A stretch of 64,000 bases of DNA from Lacipirellula parvula. Its GTDB lineage: Bacteria; Planctomycetota; Planctomycetia; Pirellulales; Lacipirellulaceae. The number at the start of each line of letters is the position of its first letter. Within the stretch, counting starts at the first letter, position 1. Shown piece after piece: positions 26,215 through 34,642 of this stretch. A program made the translations under genes and the position numbers. The notes under the pieces were generated by a model. That model searched no databases. It had not been told where the DNA came from and saw only the letters and a list, made by a program, of their open reading frames with translations. Location: contig NZ_AP021861.1 of assembly GCF_009177095.1 (NCBI RefSeq), forward strand, positions 4,632,501 to 4,696,500. Reading direction: 5' to 3'.

Positions 26215-26793
26215 ATGGTACGAATACTATTGGCTGCGATTATCGGACTTGTCGCAGTGCCATGCGTGGCGGAGGAGATTCCGCTGAAATCGGTCTGGGC
26301 GTACCAGATGCCCGGCACTAGGGGATTCTGCAATGGCGAGCCCAATAAGTCTCCTACAGCTGTGGACGATATTTTAGCAGCTCTCTCCGAAGGCACCCCT
26401 GCCACAAGCAAGTCAAGTCGCGGGTTCATTCTCAATGGCGCGGGGGTTGATGAGTTGAGGACAGCCAGAAGTGTCTTGGATGGCTCTGAAAAACCTCGCT
26501 ATCGATTCTCCTCCAACGATGAGATTAACGTCGTGTTCTTCTCGCGCGAGTGTGGCCAAGACTTTCATATTAAGGGCGCGACTCGAAAAGGGACCCGGCT
26601 GACCGTTCATTACATCGGCATTCCGCACAAATCAGGCAATACGTCACCACAGTTTGCGATCATTCCATTTGGGAAATTGTCGCCGGAAAAGTATCACGTG
26701 GCTTTTATTCCAGCCACCGCCAGCGGCCAGAATGCCACTAGCAAAGTTCCTCCCAATGTCGTGAGTGGGTCATTCAACTTTGTCGTTGAATGA
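26215..26793 (+). CDS. secreted hypothetical protein
   Basis: This 192-residue protein starts at ATG 26215, with GGAGG (26205-26209) 5 nt upstream. A signal peptide (VRILLAAIIGLVAVPCVAEE, cleavage near residue 19) is followed by a beta-rich domain with a Cys pair (FCNGEP, FSRECGQDF) and a C-terminus ending VSGSFNFVVE. The middle (GKLSPEKYHVAFIPAT) resembles an Ig-like or sandwich fold. I do not recognise the family. It is followed after 37 bp by the subtilase gene, and both are exported, so they may be one cargo unit. The base composition is visibly more AT-rich than in the backbone genes. Confidence 0.7.
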   Translation: MVRILLAAIIGLVAVPCVAEEIPLKSVWAYQMPGTRGFCNGEPNKSPTAVDDILAALSEGTPATSKSSRGFILNGAGVDELRTARSVLDGSEKPRYRFSSNDEINVVFFSRECGQDFHIKGATRKGTRLTVHYIGIPHKSGNTSPQFAIIPFGKLSPEKYHVAFIPATASGQNATSKVPPNVVSGSFNFVVE

Positions 26794-26830
26794 CAAACGA
26801 AATGACATCGCCAAAAGGAGTATCGAAGCG

Positions 26831-28750
26831 ATGTATAAATTCCATTTGTCCTTCGCATTAACTGCGAGTGTCATACTTGCGCAAGTCGCGAGTGCCAGCA
26901 CTGACTCGACCGGTCCGAACGGAATCAACTCCACGGGGTTGCTGGGTGCCAACAACCAACCACTCACAGGCGCGGGTGTGAAGATCGGCCAAGTTGAGGA
27001 TTCAAGGCCGGCTAAATCAGGCGTGGATAGTGCAGGCTACATAAACTCATCTGTCAGTCCAGCTGCCGTTTTCAAGCTAGACGGTTCCCCTGTCCCTGAT
27101 GAGGACATTCTCGGTCAGAATGGTCACGCGACGCAGGTGGCGAGCGTGATGATCTCAACTGACAACACTGACCCTGACATGGATGGAGATACGCCGATCG
27201 GCGTCTCCCCTGGTGCTCAGTTGTACGCTTCTGCAACTAGTGAGCCTGTAAATCCAGCGCAGACCGAGGCGGCCGTAAGCGCCCAACACATTGCAGACAT
27301 AGGAGAAATTCGAGCGGTCAACATCAGCTTCGGCGAACAAGTAGTGGATGGAAACATATTCGATGGAAACTCGTTGTTTACGCAGTTTATCGATTGGTCC
27401 GCATCAGAACACGACATTCTGTACGTTGTGTTAGGAAATCAAGGACAGAGTCTTCCGATTCCTAAGGATAATTTTAATGGCATGACGATCGGCCGATCAT
27501 CAAGGGTCGGAAATGTATTTCGCCGAGTTTCCAGCGTTAATACTTACGACGAGGATGCTGCCGGGTTTCGAACGTCAATTTCGTTGATCGCTCCCGGAGA
27601 AATGATACAAGTTACTGGACTTGGCAACGTTCATGCTCGGCCCAGCGGGACTAGCTTCGCCGCGCCACATGTCACTGGCACTGTGGCACTTTTGCAAGAG
27701 TATGCAAACGAACGGATTGCCAACGCCCCATCGGCGCAATGGAACGTGAGCGGAAATGCGCGTCGCCACGAAGTGATGAAGGCCGTGCTAATGAATTCCG
27801 CAGACAAGATAGAAGATGGAAGCATTGACGAAATTAATGGCGTTGATATTCCCGTGGGCGGTTTGCTCGGCATGGAACGCACGGTGGTGAAGCAAGATGG
27901 CGTCTCCACTTGGTTTGACTCAGACGCTTACGGCGACGGAGACCTTGGGTCAGGTCAATTTGTTCCACTTGACGAGCAAATGGGAACTGGGCATTTGAAC
28001 GCCAGCCGAGCACTCACGCAGTTTCGAAGCGGGGAGCAGAACTACGAAGATGGCGACGTACCCCTAATCGGGTGGGACTACGGAACAACAACCGGCGAGG
28101 GCGACAATAACCGGTATCGTTTCAGCGAGGAATTACTTGGCGGCAGTTTTGTATCAATCACTGTCGCTTGGGACCGTCACGTTGAGTTGAACGATACGAA
28201 TAGCAATAATCGATTCGATAGCGGTGAGACATTCGAGAGATACGATAGTGATGGCGATCCTCCAGACGACTCTGTGATCAACGACCTTGACTTGTATTTC
28301 CTCCCGGCGTCCGCGACATCCGCTGGCTTAGCCGAAGCGGCGTCGATTTCAACCGAAGGGACCGTAGACCACATTTTTTTCCAAGTGCCATACACCGGCT
28401 TTTGGCAGTTTTGGGTTGACCAGCACGATGAGGAAGCGGCACTGGGCAGTAGCCAAAACTATGCTGTAGCATGGTGGGCTAAGTCAGCAGCCGGACCCTC
28501 GATAACAGCAGATTTCACTGGCGACGGAACAGTCGACGGCGACGACCTCGCGCAATGGAAGGGTGACTTTGGCATCAACGACGACTCCGATGCCAACGGT
28601 GACGGCGTGACAGACGGTGCAGATTTCCTCGCATGGCAGCGAGAGTTTGGAAATAGCTCGGCGACGCCAACCTCCAGTAACGTCCCAGAGCCATCCGCCC
28701 TGATGCTCAGCATGCTAGGCTTGCCGTTTCTGATGCGACGACAGCGGTAG
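26831..28750 (+). CDS. S8 subtilisin-like protease with dockerin-type repeats and PEP-CTERM anchor
   Basis: This 639-residue protein starts at ATG 26831, with AAAAGGAG ending 10 nt upstream. It has a signal peptide (about 1-22, ASA), then an S8 domain: Asp57 in IGQVEDSRP, His99 in GQNGHATQVAS, the oxyanion Asn203 in VLGNQG, and Ser275 in PSGTSFAAPHVTGT. A beta domain with acidic loops follows. Near 570-620 come two dockerin/EF-hand-like calcium loops (DFTGDGTVDGDDL, DANGDGVTDGADFL), and the end is a PEP-CTERM signal (VPEPSALMLSMLGLPFLMRRQR). It is expected to be exported, then sorted by an exosortase and anchored or released at the cell surface. As cargo on a mobile element it is unusual. The substrate is unknown. 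Confidence 0.9.
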   Translation: MYKFHLSFALTASVILAQVASASTDSTGPNGINSTGLLGANNQPLTGAGVKIGQVEDSRPAKSGVDSAGYINSSVSPAAVFKLDGSPVPDEDILGQNGHATQVASVMISTDNTDPDMDGDTPIGVSPGAQLYASATSEPVNPAQTEAAVSAQHIADIGEIRAVNISFGEQVVDGNIFDGNSLFTQFIDWSASEHDILYVVLGNQGQSLPIPKDNFNGMTIGRSSRVGNVFRRVSSVNTYDEDAAGFRTSISLIAPGEMIQVTGLGNVHARPSGTSFAAPHVTGTVALLQEYANERIANAPSAQWNVSGNARRHEVMKAVLMNSADKIEDGSIDEINGVDIPVGGLLGMERTVVKQDGVSTWFDSDAYGDGDLGSGQFVPLDEQMGTGHLNASRALTQFRSGEQNYEDGDVPLIGWDYGTTTGEGDNNRYRFSEELLGGSFVSITVAWDRHVELNDTNSNNRFDSGETFERYDSDGDPPDDSVINDLDLYFLPASATSAGLAEAASISTEGTVDHIFFQVPYTGFWQFWVDQHDEEAALGSSQNYAVAWWAKSAAGPSITADFTGDGTVDGDDLAQWKGDFGINDDSDANGDGVTDGADFLAWQREFGNSSATPTSSNVPEPSALMLSMLGLPFLMRRQR

Positions 28751-28805
28751 AAATGTAACTTCGCCTGCCGCTCCTGGCCCTCGGCGGGTTTCTGCCGTGG
28801 GCCTC
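28745..28805. repeat. first copy of a terminator-containing direct repeat
   Basis: It has the sequence cggtagaaatgtaacttcgcct and then a hairpin (gccctcggcggg / ctgccgtgggc). It corresponds to the unit at 29083-29150 and lies directly after the subtilase stop. Its stem is imperfect. Confidence 0.55.
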
Positions 28806-28834
28806 TTCATTATCTGGCGTTGCGGCGAGGCTTA

Positions 28835-29038
28835 ATGCGTATGGGCGCTCACGACGTTTTTCGTATCCTCGCAGTAATCCTCGCGATTGCGACAGTTGGA
28901 ATTGCTGTCCTCACAGGACGAGTCAAGAACGGGTGGCTCCCGTGGCTGGCGATCCCGATTCCCGCCTTCGTGTGGTACTGGGCAATAGTGTGCCTTTACA
29001 TGGGTTACTACATGTGGCAGTCTCGCGGCGTCCGGTAG
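28835..29038 (+). CDS. small two-span membrane protein
   Basis: This 67-residue protein starts at ATG 28835; 28841 or the TTG at 28820 are alternatives. It has two hydrophobic segments, VFRILAVILAIATVGIAVLTG and WLPWLAIPIPAFVWYWAIVCLY, joined by a short basic loop, and an aromatic end (YMGYYMWQSRGVR). It is probably an inner-membrane protein of unknown function. It sits between two copies of a terminator-containing repeat, so it may be a late addition to this part of the element. Confidence 0.55.
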   Translation: MRMGAHDVFRILAVILAIATVGIAVLTGRVKNGWLPWLAIPIPAFVWYWAIVCLYMGYYMWQSRGVR

Positions 29039-29082
29039 TCCTACGGCTTGACAAGTCACCTTGCCCAAGCACAATGCGATAT

Positions 29083-29150
29083 CGCGGTAGAAATGTATCT
29101 TCGCCTATCGTGAAAGACCCTCGGCAGTTTCCTGCCGAGGGTCGTTTTAT
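29083..29150 (+). terminator. terminator, second copy of the direct repeat
   Basis: Perfect 12-bp stem gaccctcggcag / ctgccgagggtc (29116-29127, 29132-29143) with loop tttc is followed by gttttatt. The upstream part (cggtagaaatgta(t)cttcgcct) repeats 28745-28770. Confidence 0.8.
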
Positions 29151-29168
29151 TGTTGGTGGCTTGTGACT

Positions 29169-29483
29169 TCATGACCCAAGTCGCCACCCAGATTGCATTT
29201 CCACTCCCGACAGAAACAGCTCAAGGTCTGCCGGCTTCAGCCTGATGATACGACCAGTGCGGACGTGATTCAGTCGACCAGTGCGACACGCCGACTGGAT
29301 CGTCCGCTTCGGGATGTTAAACATCTTCGACGCCTCCGCAACCGTGATGCGGGCTTGCGGTTGCAGGTGGGGCTCCGGTTTCGGGGCGTGGCCCAACATC
29401 GCCTCTGCGAGGACGAGCGAGGCGGCGGCACTAGGGTCACCGGTGAGTTTCAGGTCGCGGCGATAAGTTGATTCAATGTCCAC
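29169..29483 (-). CDS. DNA-binding protein with excisionase-type HTH
   Basis: This 104-residue protein starts at ATG 29483. An N-terminal helical region (about 1-45) is followed by a MerR/excisionase-like domain: ITVAEASKMFNIPKRTIQSA, then CRTGRLNHVRTGRIIRLKPADLELFL. It has no catalytic motif. The neighbour upstream on the same strand is a serine recombinase (29613-30254), so it may regulate that gene or act as its directionality factor. That is inferred from position only. Confidence 0.75.
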   Translation of the reverse strand: MDIESTYRRDLKLTGDPSAAASLVLAEAMLGHAPKPEPHLQPQARITVAEASKMFNIPKRTIQSACRTGRLNHVRTGRIIRLKPADLELFLSGVEMQSGWRLGS

Positions 29484-29612
29484 TGCTCGAAATCTTCCTC
29501 CGTTTGCGCGTACCGCGCCGCTCAGATTTTGCGCACGTCAACATGGTCGAAAGGGCAGCGAACGGCGCGCCCGCAACGGCCGGTTGCAAGATCGAACTTT
29601 GACCCCTCCCGC

Positions 29613-30254
29613 CTAGCACGCGAGCAAACGCATCACCGCTGTAGCACTCCACGCCTTGCCGGTGCGGGTGAGGATGCCGCCATCGGTTAACCGATCGGCA
29701 ATCACAGCCAACGATTCCCCAGCAGCACGCAACTTGCAAGCAAGGGGCAGGGCACGGCTTGCGTACAGGTGAGCAGCTTCCACGTTGGCGGCGGTGCCTT
29801 TGCGCCGTGCTGCCTTAGTGAGATTGGCAGCGCTGCCGAGCGCAGTTCCACGTGCCTTTGCGGCGGCAAGGGCGGCTTTCGTTCGCTCACTGATTCGCTT
29901 TGCCTCATCTTCAGCGACAGCGGCGAGAATATGAATCGTAAGGGGCGTGGCATTGGGATTGTCGCAGCAAACGAAGGGTATGCGCGCCTCCATGAGCCCG
30001 GAAACGAAGTGGACATTGCGAGCGAGCCGGTCAAGCTTGGCAATCACTAACGTCGCACCGTGACGGCGGCATGCAGCCATAGCGCGAGCAAGCTCTGGCC
30101 GATCGCAGCGTTTGCCAGTTTCCACCTCAGTGAAGTTGGCGACGATCTTGCCAGTGATGGCGAACGCCTCCACGGCGGCCTGCTGAGCTTCCAGGCCAAG
30201 GCCGGAAGTGCCTTGTCGTTTCGTGCTGACGCGATAGTAGGCGACGAGTTTCAT
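29613..30254 (-). CDS. serine recombinase of the resolvase/invertase family
   Basis: This 213-residue protein starts at ATG 30254; the frame continues upstream without a better start, and a GGGGAA ribosome-like site precedes it. The catalytic domain shows MKLVAYYRVSTKRQ (nucleophile Ser10), GLGLEAQQAAVEAF, RPELARAMAACRRHGATLVIAKLDRLARN, and the helix AEDEAKRISERTKAALAAAKARG. A C-terminal HTH-like part ends TGKAWSATAVMRLL. It is of small resolvase/invertase size, not a large serine integrase. It probably resolves dimers or inverts a segment of the element; no crossover-site repeat was identified. Confidence 0.9.
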   Translation of the reverse strand: MKLVAYYRVSTKRQGTSGLGLEAQQAAVEAFAITGKIVANFTEVETGKRCDRPELARAMAACRRHGATLVIAKLDRLARNVHFVSGLMEARIPFVCCDNPNATPLTIHILAAVAEDEAKRISERTKAALAAAKARGTALGSAANLTKAARRKGTAANVEAAHLYASRALPLACKLRAAGESLAVIADRLTDGGILTRTGKAWSATAVMRLLAC

Positions 30255-30346
30255 CCGAAGTTCCCCTTTTCTACTCAATTTTACATCGCATAAACGTCGG
30301 TTTAAGCGATGTAACGCCAAGAAATACCAGATTCACAGGTCTAGTT

Positions 30347-30688
30347 ATGTCGAATTTCAGGGGGCCGCTCGCTGGCTACCGCTGCTACGAACTGGTAGAC
30401 CCGCGAGATGAGCAAGTGCGATATGTTGGCTGCGGCAGTGGACCGACTCCGTGGCTAATGCCGCGTGTTCACGCTCAGTCCGACGTGGTGCGATGGCTCG
30501 GCGAGCTTGCAGCGACAGGGCTGACGCCGTCGCTCAGCTGGGATGGCCTGCCATCGTGCTGGATGCGAGCTGACGCGGCCCGTTGGTTGGCGCGATCGCG
30601 GCGGCAGGCGCTGATTGCAGCGGGTTTTCGCGTCGTGAGCCACGGCGGGCCGACCGGCCGGCCGCGCAAAAGGCCATCTGAACTTTAG
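30347..30688 (+). CDS. GIY-YIG-like domain protein
   Basis: This 113-residue protein starts at ATG 30347. Residues about 8-35 read GYRCYELVDPRDEQVRYVGC, resembling the N-terminal strand-turn-strand of GIY-YIG nucleases (pattern Y-x-L-x-D-P-R-x-x-x-x-R-Y-V-G). The usual second tyrosine/glycine is altered, and the rest is Trp/Arg-rich (WLARSRRQALIAAGF) with a basic end (GRPRKRPSEL). It may be a DNA-binding or degenerate nuclease protein. It is divergent from the serine recombinase and precedes the origin-like repeats. Confidence 0.5.
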   Translation: MSNFRGPLAGYRCYELVDPRDEQVRYVGCGSGPTPWLMPRVHAQSDVVRWLGELAATGLTPSLSWDGLPSCWMRADAARWLARSRRQALIAAGFRVVSHGGPTGRPRKRPSEL

Positions 30689-30853
30689 CATCAACCGTAG
30701 GGCAGAGAGCGTGTAGATTTGCTTTGTGGGGCTCTGTGAGGCCCGTAGGCGAGCGCCGAGCGACGATAGGTGTCTGGAGAGGCCGGTTTTACTACGGGCC
30801 GGATGTAAGTGTCCGATATGCCGCGTTAGTGAAATACCATGCGTCGGATGTTA

Positions 30854-31337
30854 GTTAAGGCGCGCCGTGCCTTAACTCGCCTAAAAGGAAAACTGCGCGC
30901 GAAATAGCCTGCAAATCACGGGGTCTCGCGGGTTTTACAGTTTTCGCAGTCGAAAAAGCAGTTGTAGCCCGTATTACATCTTCACTACTCACGATTTCAA
31001 TATTACCCATTAGGTCAAATAAAGATGTAAAAACTGCAAAACCCGCGAGACCCCGTATTTTATAGGGTATTTCGCGCGCAGTTTTCATTCTGCATGAGTT
31101 AACGCGCGACGTGCGTTAACTCACAGTGGTCGGGTGGTGTATTGGGTTTGGCGAAAATCCGAGAATCTGTGAAAAATGGAACCGTGCTGCCTGAACTGTG
31201 AAGTGTCGGGATATCTCCCTCTCCCGTAACCGCAGCAGCGAGCCAACGCGGCGAGCAAGAGTTTTAGAAAATTGTGAGAAGCTCTGAAAATCCAACCCTT
31301 TTTGGTGGAACTGTGAAGTGTAGGGATATCTCTCCCT
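30854..31337. other. origin-like region of nested inverted and direct repeats
   Basis: Two similar 23-bp palindromes (30854-30876 and 31098-31120, gttaaggc / gttaacgc ends) frame a long inverted repeat. It has perfect 18-bp arms (30889-30906 and 31068-31085, aaaactgcgcgcgaaata) and perfect 19-bp arms (30918-30936 and 31038-31056, acggggtctcgcgggtttt), separated by an AT-rich loop. Two direct repeats follow (31193-31220 and 31308-31337, gaactgtgaagtgt[c/a]gggatatc). The region lies between a serine recombinase and an SF3-type helicase gene, so it is a candidate replication origin or a large regulatory structure. Confidence 0.6.
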
Positions 31338-31360
31338 ATGTGTGAACCAAGGAACAAAAC

Positions 31361-31543
31361 ATGACCGTCACTTATCATCCCGAAGCTCCGCGCGGCCGGC
31401 AGTGGTCCGTTGCCCACGACGGACGCATGATTGCCAATGTAAGCCGCATTGACGCTGCCGCAGCACTGCGCAGCCAAGGCCGCTCGATAAACGAAGCCAG
31501 TATCGAACTGGCGAAAGCCAAACTGCAAGTCAGCCGCGCCTGA
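31361..31543 (+). CDS. small hypothetical protein (60 aa), first gene of the replication operon
   Basis: It starts at ATG 31361 with AAGGAA about 7 nt upstream, directly after the second direct repeat. The sequence is a short strand region (TVTYHPEAPRGRQWSVAHDG) and two helices (IDAAAALRSQG, NEASIELAKAKLQVSRA). The family is not recognised. Its position suggests that it is a leader or accessory gene of the helicase operon. Confidence 0.55.
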   Translation: MTVTYHPEAPRGRQWSVAHDGRMIANVSRIDAAAALRSQGRSINEASIELAKAKLQVSRA

Positions 31544-31612
31544 TCCGCGACGGCATTCTGGGTAGTGCGTTCGGGCCGGGCGCACTACCCATTTCCTTTT
31601 CTCACGGCCCAA

Positions 31613-33076
31613 ATGAACGGCCCAATGCAAGATGATTTTCATTCCATCTGTCGCAAGGCAGGTGGAGTCGTGACCCTCAAGGGTTACGAGTTCGCCCCCG
31701 TCACGAAGTTTACCGCTACTGGCTACCTCACCACGATTCCGACCTGCCTTGCTGACCGTCCCGGCGTGGTAATGCTCCGCGCAAACAGCCTCGTTGTGCA
31801 GGTCATTGCAAAACCCGGCGACGATTGCCAATGGTCGCAGACTGAGCGCAAAGGATACTGGACGCTCGTTCTTCCGTTCGACTCTGAACCGACCGATCTC
31901 GATTTTATTCGCGTGGTTGTGTACGGCGACGGTGCAATCCAGCAACCCGACGGCACCTACCATAAGAAGAAGGGCGGCGGGTTCACTCGTAGCAGCGACA
32001 CGACGGCCGGGCGTGTGATTCGAGCCAAACTTGGGGTGGGCAAAAGCGAAGCTGATTGCCTGATTGGTGAATGTCACCTCATCCCGTGGCAACGGGTCTG
32101 CATCCCGTTTGCTGGAGAATACCCCGGCGATAGACAGTGGAATATCGGGGCACCGCAGTACGTCTATCAGCCTAGCTGTGGGCCGCATACTAGCTGGGAT
32201 GCGATCATTGATCACGTCGGCGAAGCATTGAAGATGCCGCCGGAACTTCAAGTAATCGGCATTCGCAGCGGCGGCGACTACCTTCGCGCGTGGTTTGCGT
32301 GCATTCTTCGCGATCCTGCCTGTCGCCTACCTTATCTTTTCCTTTTCGGCGACGAGAACTGTGGCAAGTCGATCTTGTGGGAAGCATTCTCGCTTCTCGT
32401 TACGGGTGGCGTCGTGAAAGCCGACCGCGCCTTGAACAGTGACTTCAACGGCGAGATCGACGGAGCAATTCTCTGCGTAATTGAAGAGAAGGACGTTAGC
32501 GGCATGAACACGCTGCCGCGAATCAAAGACGCCGTAACCGGCCTCACGCTCGCGGTGCGGCGGATGCACACCGACGTTTATCACGTCACTAACTACACCC
32601 ACTGGATTCAGACGGCGAACAATAGTGGCGCTTGTCGTATTCCGATTGGCGACACTCGATTCGTAGCAATCCACGTTAAGGCACTGACGAGCGAAGTTCC
32701 CAAACCTGAACTGTTGGAGCGGCTGAAGGCTGAAGGGCCGGCGATTATGCACACGCTGCTCAACATGACGCTGCCGGAGCCGCAAGGCCGGCTCGCGTTG
32801 CCGGTCATCGCGACTGATGCGAAGGCAGGCATTCAGGAAGAAAACCTTGACCCGCTCGCTCACAAGATTGTGGATTTTATGTCGAGCCGTATCGCTTGGG
32901 AGGGAAGCGCGAAAGAGCTTCGCGATGCGGTCGGTGGCGCGCCGGGCAACATCGCGGGTCTCAAATCGGCAGTCAGTGGCTTCGCATCGTACCTTCGCGA
33001 GAATCGCATCATCGTGAAATTCCCGAAAAGGCAAGTGGATAGACGTTACATCATCAAGCTGCGGAGGGTTGCGTGA
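31613..33076 (+). CDS. SF3-type helicase / primase-helicase-like replication protein
   Basis: The protein has 487 residues from ATG 31613; the frame is open from 31565 and no start has a strong ribosome site. The N-terminal half is a beta/alpha domain without a visible primase catalytic triad. The helicase domain has Walker A LFGDENCGKSILW (Lys252), a Walker B-like region GAILCVIEEKD, and motif C THWIQTANNSGACRI, followed by a C-terminal winged-helix-like part. This is the arrangement of D5/SF3 helicases of phages and plasmids (DUF5906-type). It probably unwinds DNA at the element's own origin, suggested by the repeat region just upstream. It heads a chain of overlapping small genes. Confidence 0.8.
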   Translation: MNGPMQDDFHSICRKAGGVVTLKGYEFAPVTKFTATGYLTTIPTCLADRPGVVMLRANSLVVQVIAKPGDDCQWSQTERKGYWTLVLPFDSEPTDLDFIRVVVYGDGAIQQPDGTYHKKKGGGFTRSSDTTAGRVIRAKLGVGKSEADCLIGECHLIPWQRVCIPFAGEYPGDRQWNIGAPQYVYQPSCGPHTSWDAIIDHVGEALKMPPELQVIGIRSGGDYLRAWFACILRDPACRLPYLFLFGDENCGKSILWEAFSLLVTGGVVKADRALNSDFNGEIDGAILCVIEEKDVSGMNTLPRIKDAVTGLTLAVRRMHTDVYHVTNYTHWIQTANNSGACRIPIGDTRFVAIHVKALTSEVPKPELLERLKAEGPAIMHTLLNMTLPEPQGRLALPVIATDAKAGIQEENLDPLAHKIVDFMSSRIAWEGSAKELRDAVGGAPGNIAGLKSAVSGFASYLRENRIIVKFPKRQVDRRYIIKLRRVA

Positions 33077-33396
33077 ACCGCCTAGTCTGGACCGAAAACG
33101 GCAATCAGTTCGCGATTCGCGATGCTGACGGCTTCCTCCACTTCCCGAAAGCAACCGAACTCCACGAGTTTGCTAGCACGAAAGAGATCGCAGAAGCTCG
33201 CCATCGCTACGAGGCGTCGCAGACGCCGTTGCCTGTCTATGACGTGGCGGCCGACCTCTATCACTGGGGCGACCCGACTGACCTCTGGCCAGCCGAGGAC
33301 GTAGCCGAAGATATCAGGAAGCTCTGGCCGGGAATGCCAGTTGAGTTTTTACTTGAATCGAGCCGCCAGATGGCAAAGCTCGGCATCACCGATTAG
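33073..33396 (+). CDS. hypothetical protein (107 aa) in the element-1 operon
   Basis: It starts at GTG 33073, which overlaps the helicase stop by 4 bases (GTGA), so translation is probably coupled. The protein is acidic and aromatic (LVWTENGNQFAIRDADGFLHF; DVAADLYHWGDPTDLWPAEDV), ending in a helix. The family is not recognised. Its tight overlap with the helicase suggests a replication accessory role, by position only. Confidence 0.65.
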   Translation: MNRLVWTENGNQFAIRDADGFLHFPKATELHEFASTKEIAEARHRYEASQTPLPVYDVAADLYHWGDPTDLWPAEDVAEDIRKLWPGMPVEFLLESSRQMAKLGITD

Positions 33397-33511
33397 ACGG
33401 CGGGGCTCTTGCGAATTCCCTCGTCGTCTCGCTCCCCGCCCCTCCACGGGGTGAGCGTTACGCGGGCGCGGTGGCGGGTATCACCGCGCTCGCATTTTCC
33501 ATAGGACAACA

Positions 33512-33667
33512 ATGAGTACCAATCAGCTAATTCGCCACTGCGCGGCGTTAGGTTTTCGCGACGCGATCAAAGCCGCAACCATTCTGAAACATACCGTCAA
33601 AGGATCGGGAAACCTTGAAGCGGCTGTTGAATCGCTAAGGAAGAACGCACCTCACCTCTTCAAATGA
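33512..33667 (+). CDS. small hypothetical protein (51 aa)
   Basis: A short frame from ATG 33512 to the TGA at 33665-33667 encodes a helical basic protein (begins STNQLIRHCAALGFRD, ends RKNAPHLFK). AGGA is found 8 nt upstream, and the stop overlaps the next start (ATGA). The overlap and ribosome site support it despite its length. Confidence 0.6.
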   Translation: MSTNQLIRHCAALGFRDAIKAATILKHTVKGSGNLEAAVESLRKNAPHLFK

Positions 33668-33984
33668 CACCAAAACCATTCTGGGCAATGCAGCCCGGCG
33701 AGCAGCGGCAGCAACTGAAAGTTCGCTACTACGATTACCACGACGCGCGAGACGCTAGTCATTGGCTTGCGACTCACTGCAAACGCTGGGGCATCTTGAT
33801 GCCCGATATCGTTGAAGCTCGTCATACCGACGACGGGAGAATCCTCCTGCGTCGCGGCGACGGGCGCTTTGAAACAATCAGCAGTGACAGCACTCCTGCC
33901 ATCCTGCGACTAGTTCTTGAACATTTAAGTCGCGTGCCGCGAGTGCCGGCAAGCGATCAAACCACGGAGAACCCAAATGACTGA
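33664..33984 (+). CDS. hypothetical protein (106 aa)
   Basis: It starts at ATG 33664, overlapping the previous stop (ATGA). The protein is basic and aromatic-rich (KVRYYDYHDARDASHWLATHCKRW) followed by a strand segment (GRILLRRGDGRFETIS) and a helix. It lacks recognisable motifs. It overlaps the next gene by 8 bases, part of a translationally coupled chain. Confidence 0.6.
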   Translation: MTPKPFWAMQPGEQRQQLKVRYYDYHDARDASHWLATHCKRWGILMPDIVEARHTDDGRILLRRGDGRFETISSDSTPAILRLVLEHLSRVPRVPASDQTTENPND

Positions 33985-34642
33985 CTATGCGCGCGGCACC
34001 GATGGCCGCTGGTTAAGCAGCGCTGAACGAGTTCAGCGTTATCAAGCTCAGAATCGTTCGCAGCCTGCGAAGGTGACTGAGCCGCTACGGAAACTGTCTA
34101 GCGAGCAAATCTCGGAAGCTCAAGAGGCCAAGAGGCAAGGTAAAGCTGAAGCGGCGGAGAAGTTCCGCGAACCGCAATCGCCGAATCCTTGGGAGCGGCA
34201 ACGGCGGCAGCTGGAAAAGACGGCCGCCACGCCTCGCGACTTCGCGCAGCTGAAGCGATTCGAGCGGCATGCAGCACAGTGGGAACGCGACAATGCGGAT
34301 CGCCTCCAGCGTGAAGCCGTTGCTGAAACTCGCCGTTCAGACCCCGCCTATAAAAACGCGGTGGAGCATAGCGACGCATTCTTGCGCACCATCGCCCCTG
34401 ACTTCTTAGCCGCCGCCAGCAATGCCCGTGGTTATCTCGAAGCATCCGGCGACTTCGATGGTTATTGGGCCAAGGTGTCCGCCATCGAATCTGAAGTTTG
34501 GAGCCGCGAGGACGCCAAGACGAGCGAACTTGCGCTGAAAGCGAGCGCCTCCATGACTGAATTTAAAGAGCAATGCGACCGCAGCAATGAAGCTGCGGCG
34601 CGATTGCGCACTGCCCAATCCCTAACTGGAGAGAGTGAATGA
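33977..34642 (+). CDS. coiled-coil hypothetical protein (221 aa)
   Basis: This 221-residue protein starts at ATG 33977. It is almost entirely charged helix: Glu/Lys/Arg/Ala-rich segments such as EAQEAKRQGKAEAAEKFRE, and WERQRRQLEKTAATPRDFAQ, with a C-terminal helix. It contains SSAERVQRYQAQ near the start, suggesting a scaffold-like or DNA-binding coiled coil. No enzymatic motif is visible. It overlaps its neighbours by 8 and 4 bases. A phage scaffolding or accessory function is only a guess. Confidence 0.6.
   Translation: MTDYARGTDGRWLSSAERVQRYQAQNRSQPAKVTEPLRKLSSEQISEAQEAKRQGKAEAAEKFREPQSPNPWERQRRQLEKTAATPRDFAQLKRFERHAAQWERDNADRLQREAVAETRRSDPAYKNAVEHSDAFLRTIAPDFLAAASNARGYLEASGDFDGYWAKVSAIESEVWSREDAKTSELALKASASMTEFKEQCDRSNEAAARLRTAQSLTGESE

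Noticed and set aside
31121-32251. A 376-codon minus-strand frame opposite the helicase gene
   Set aside because: It is antisense to the helicase and the direct repeats, and has no recognisable domain.
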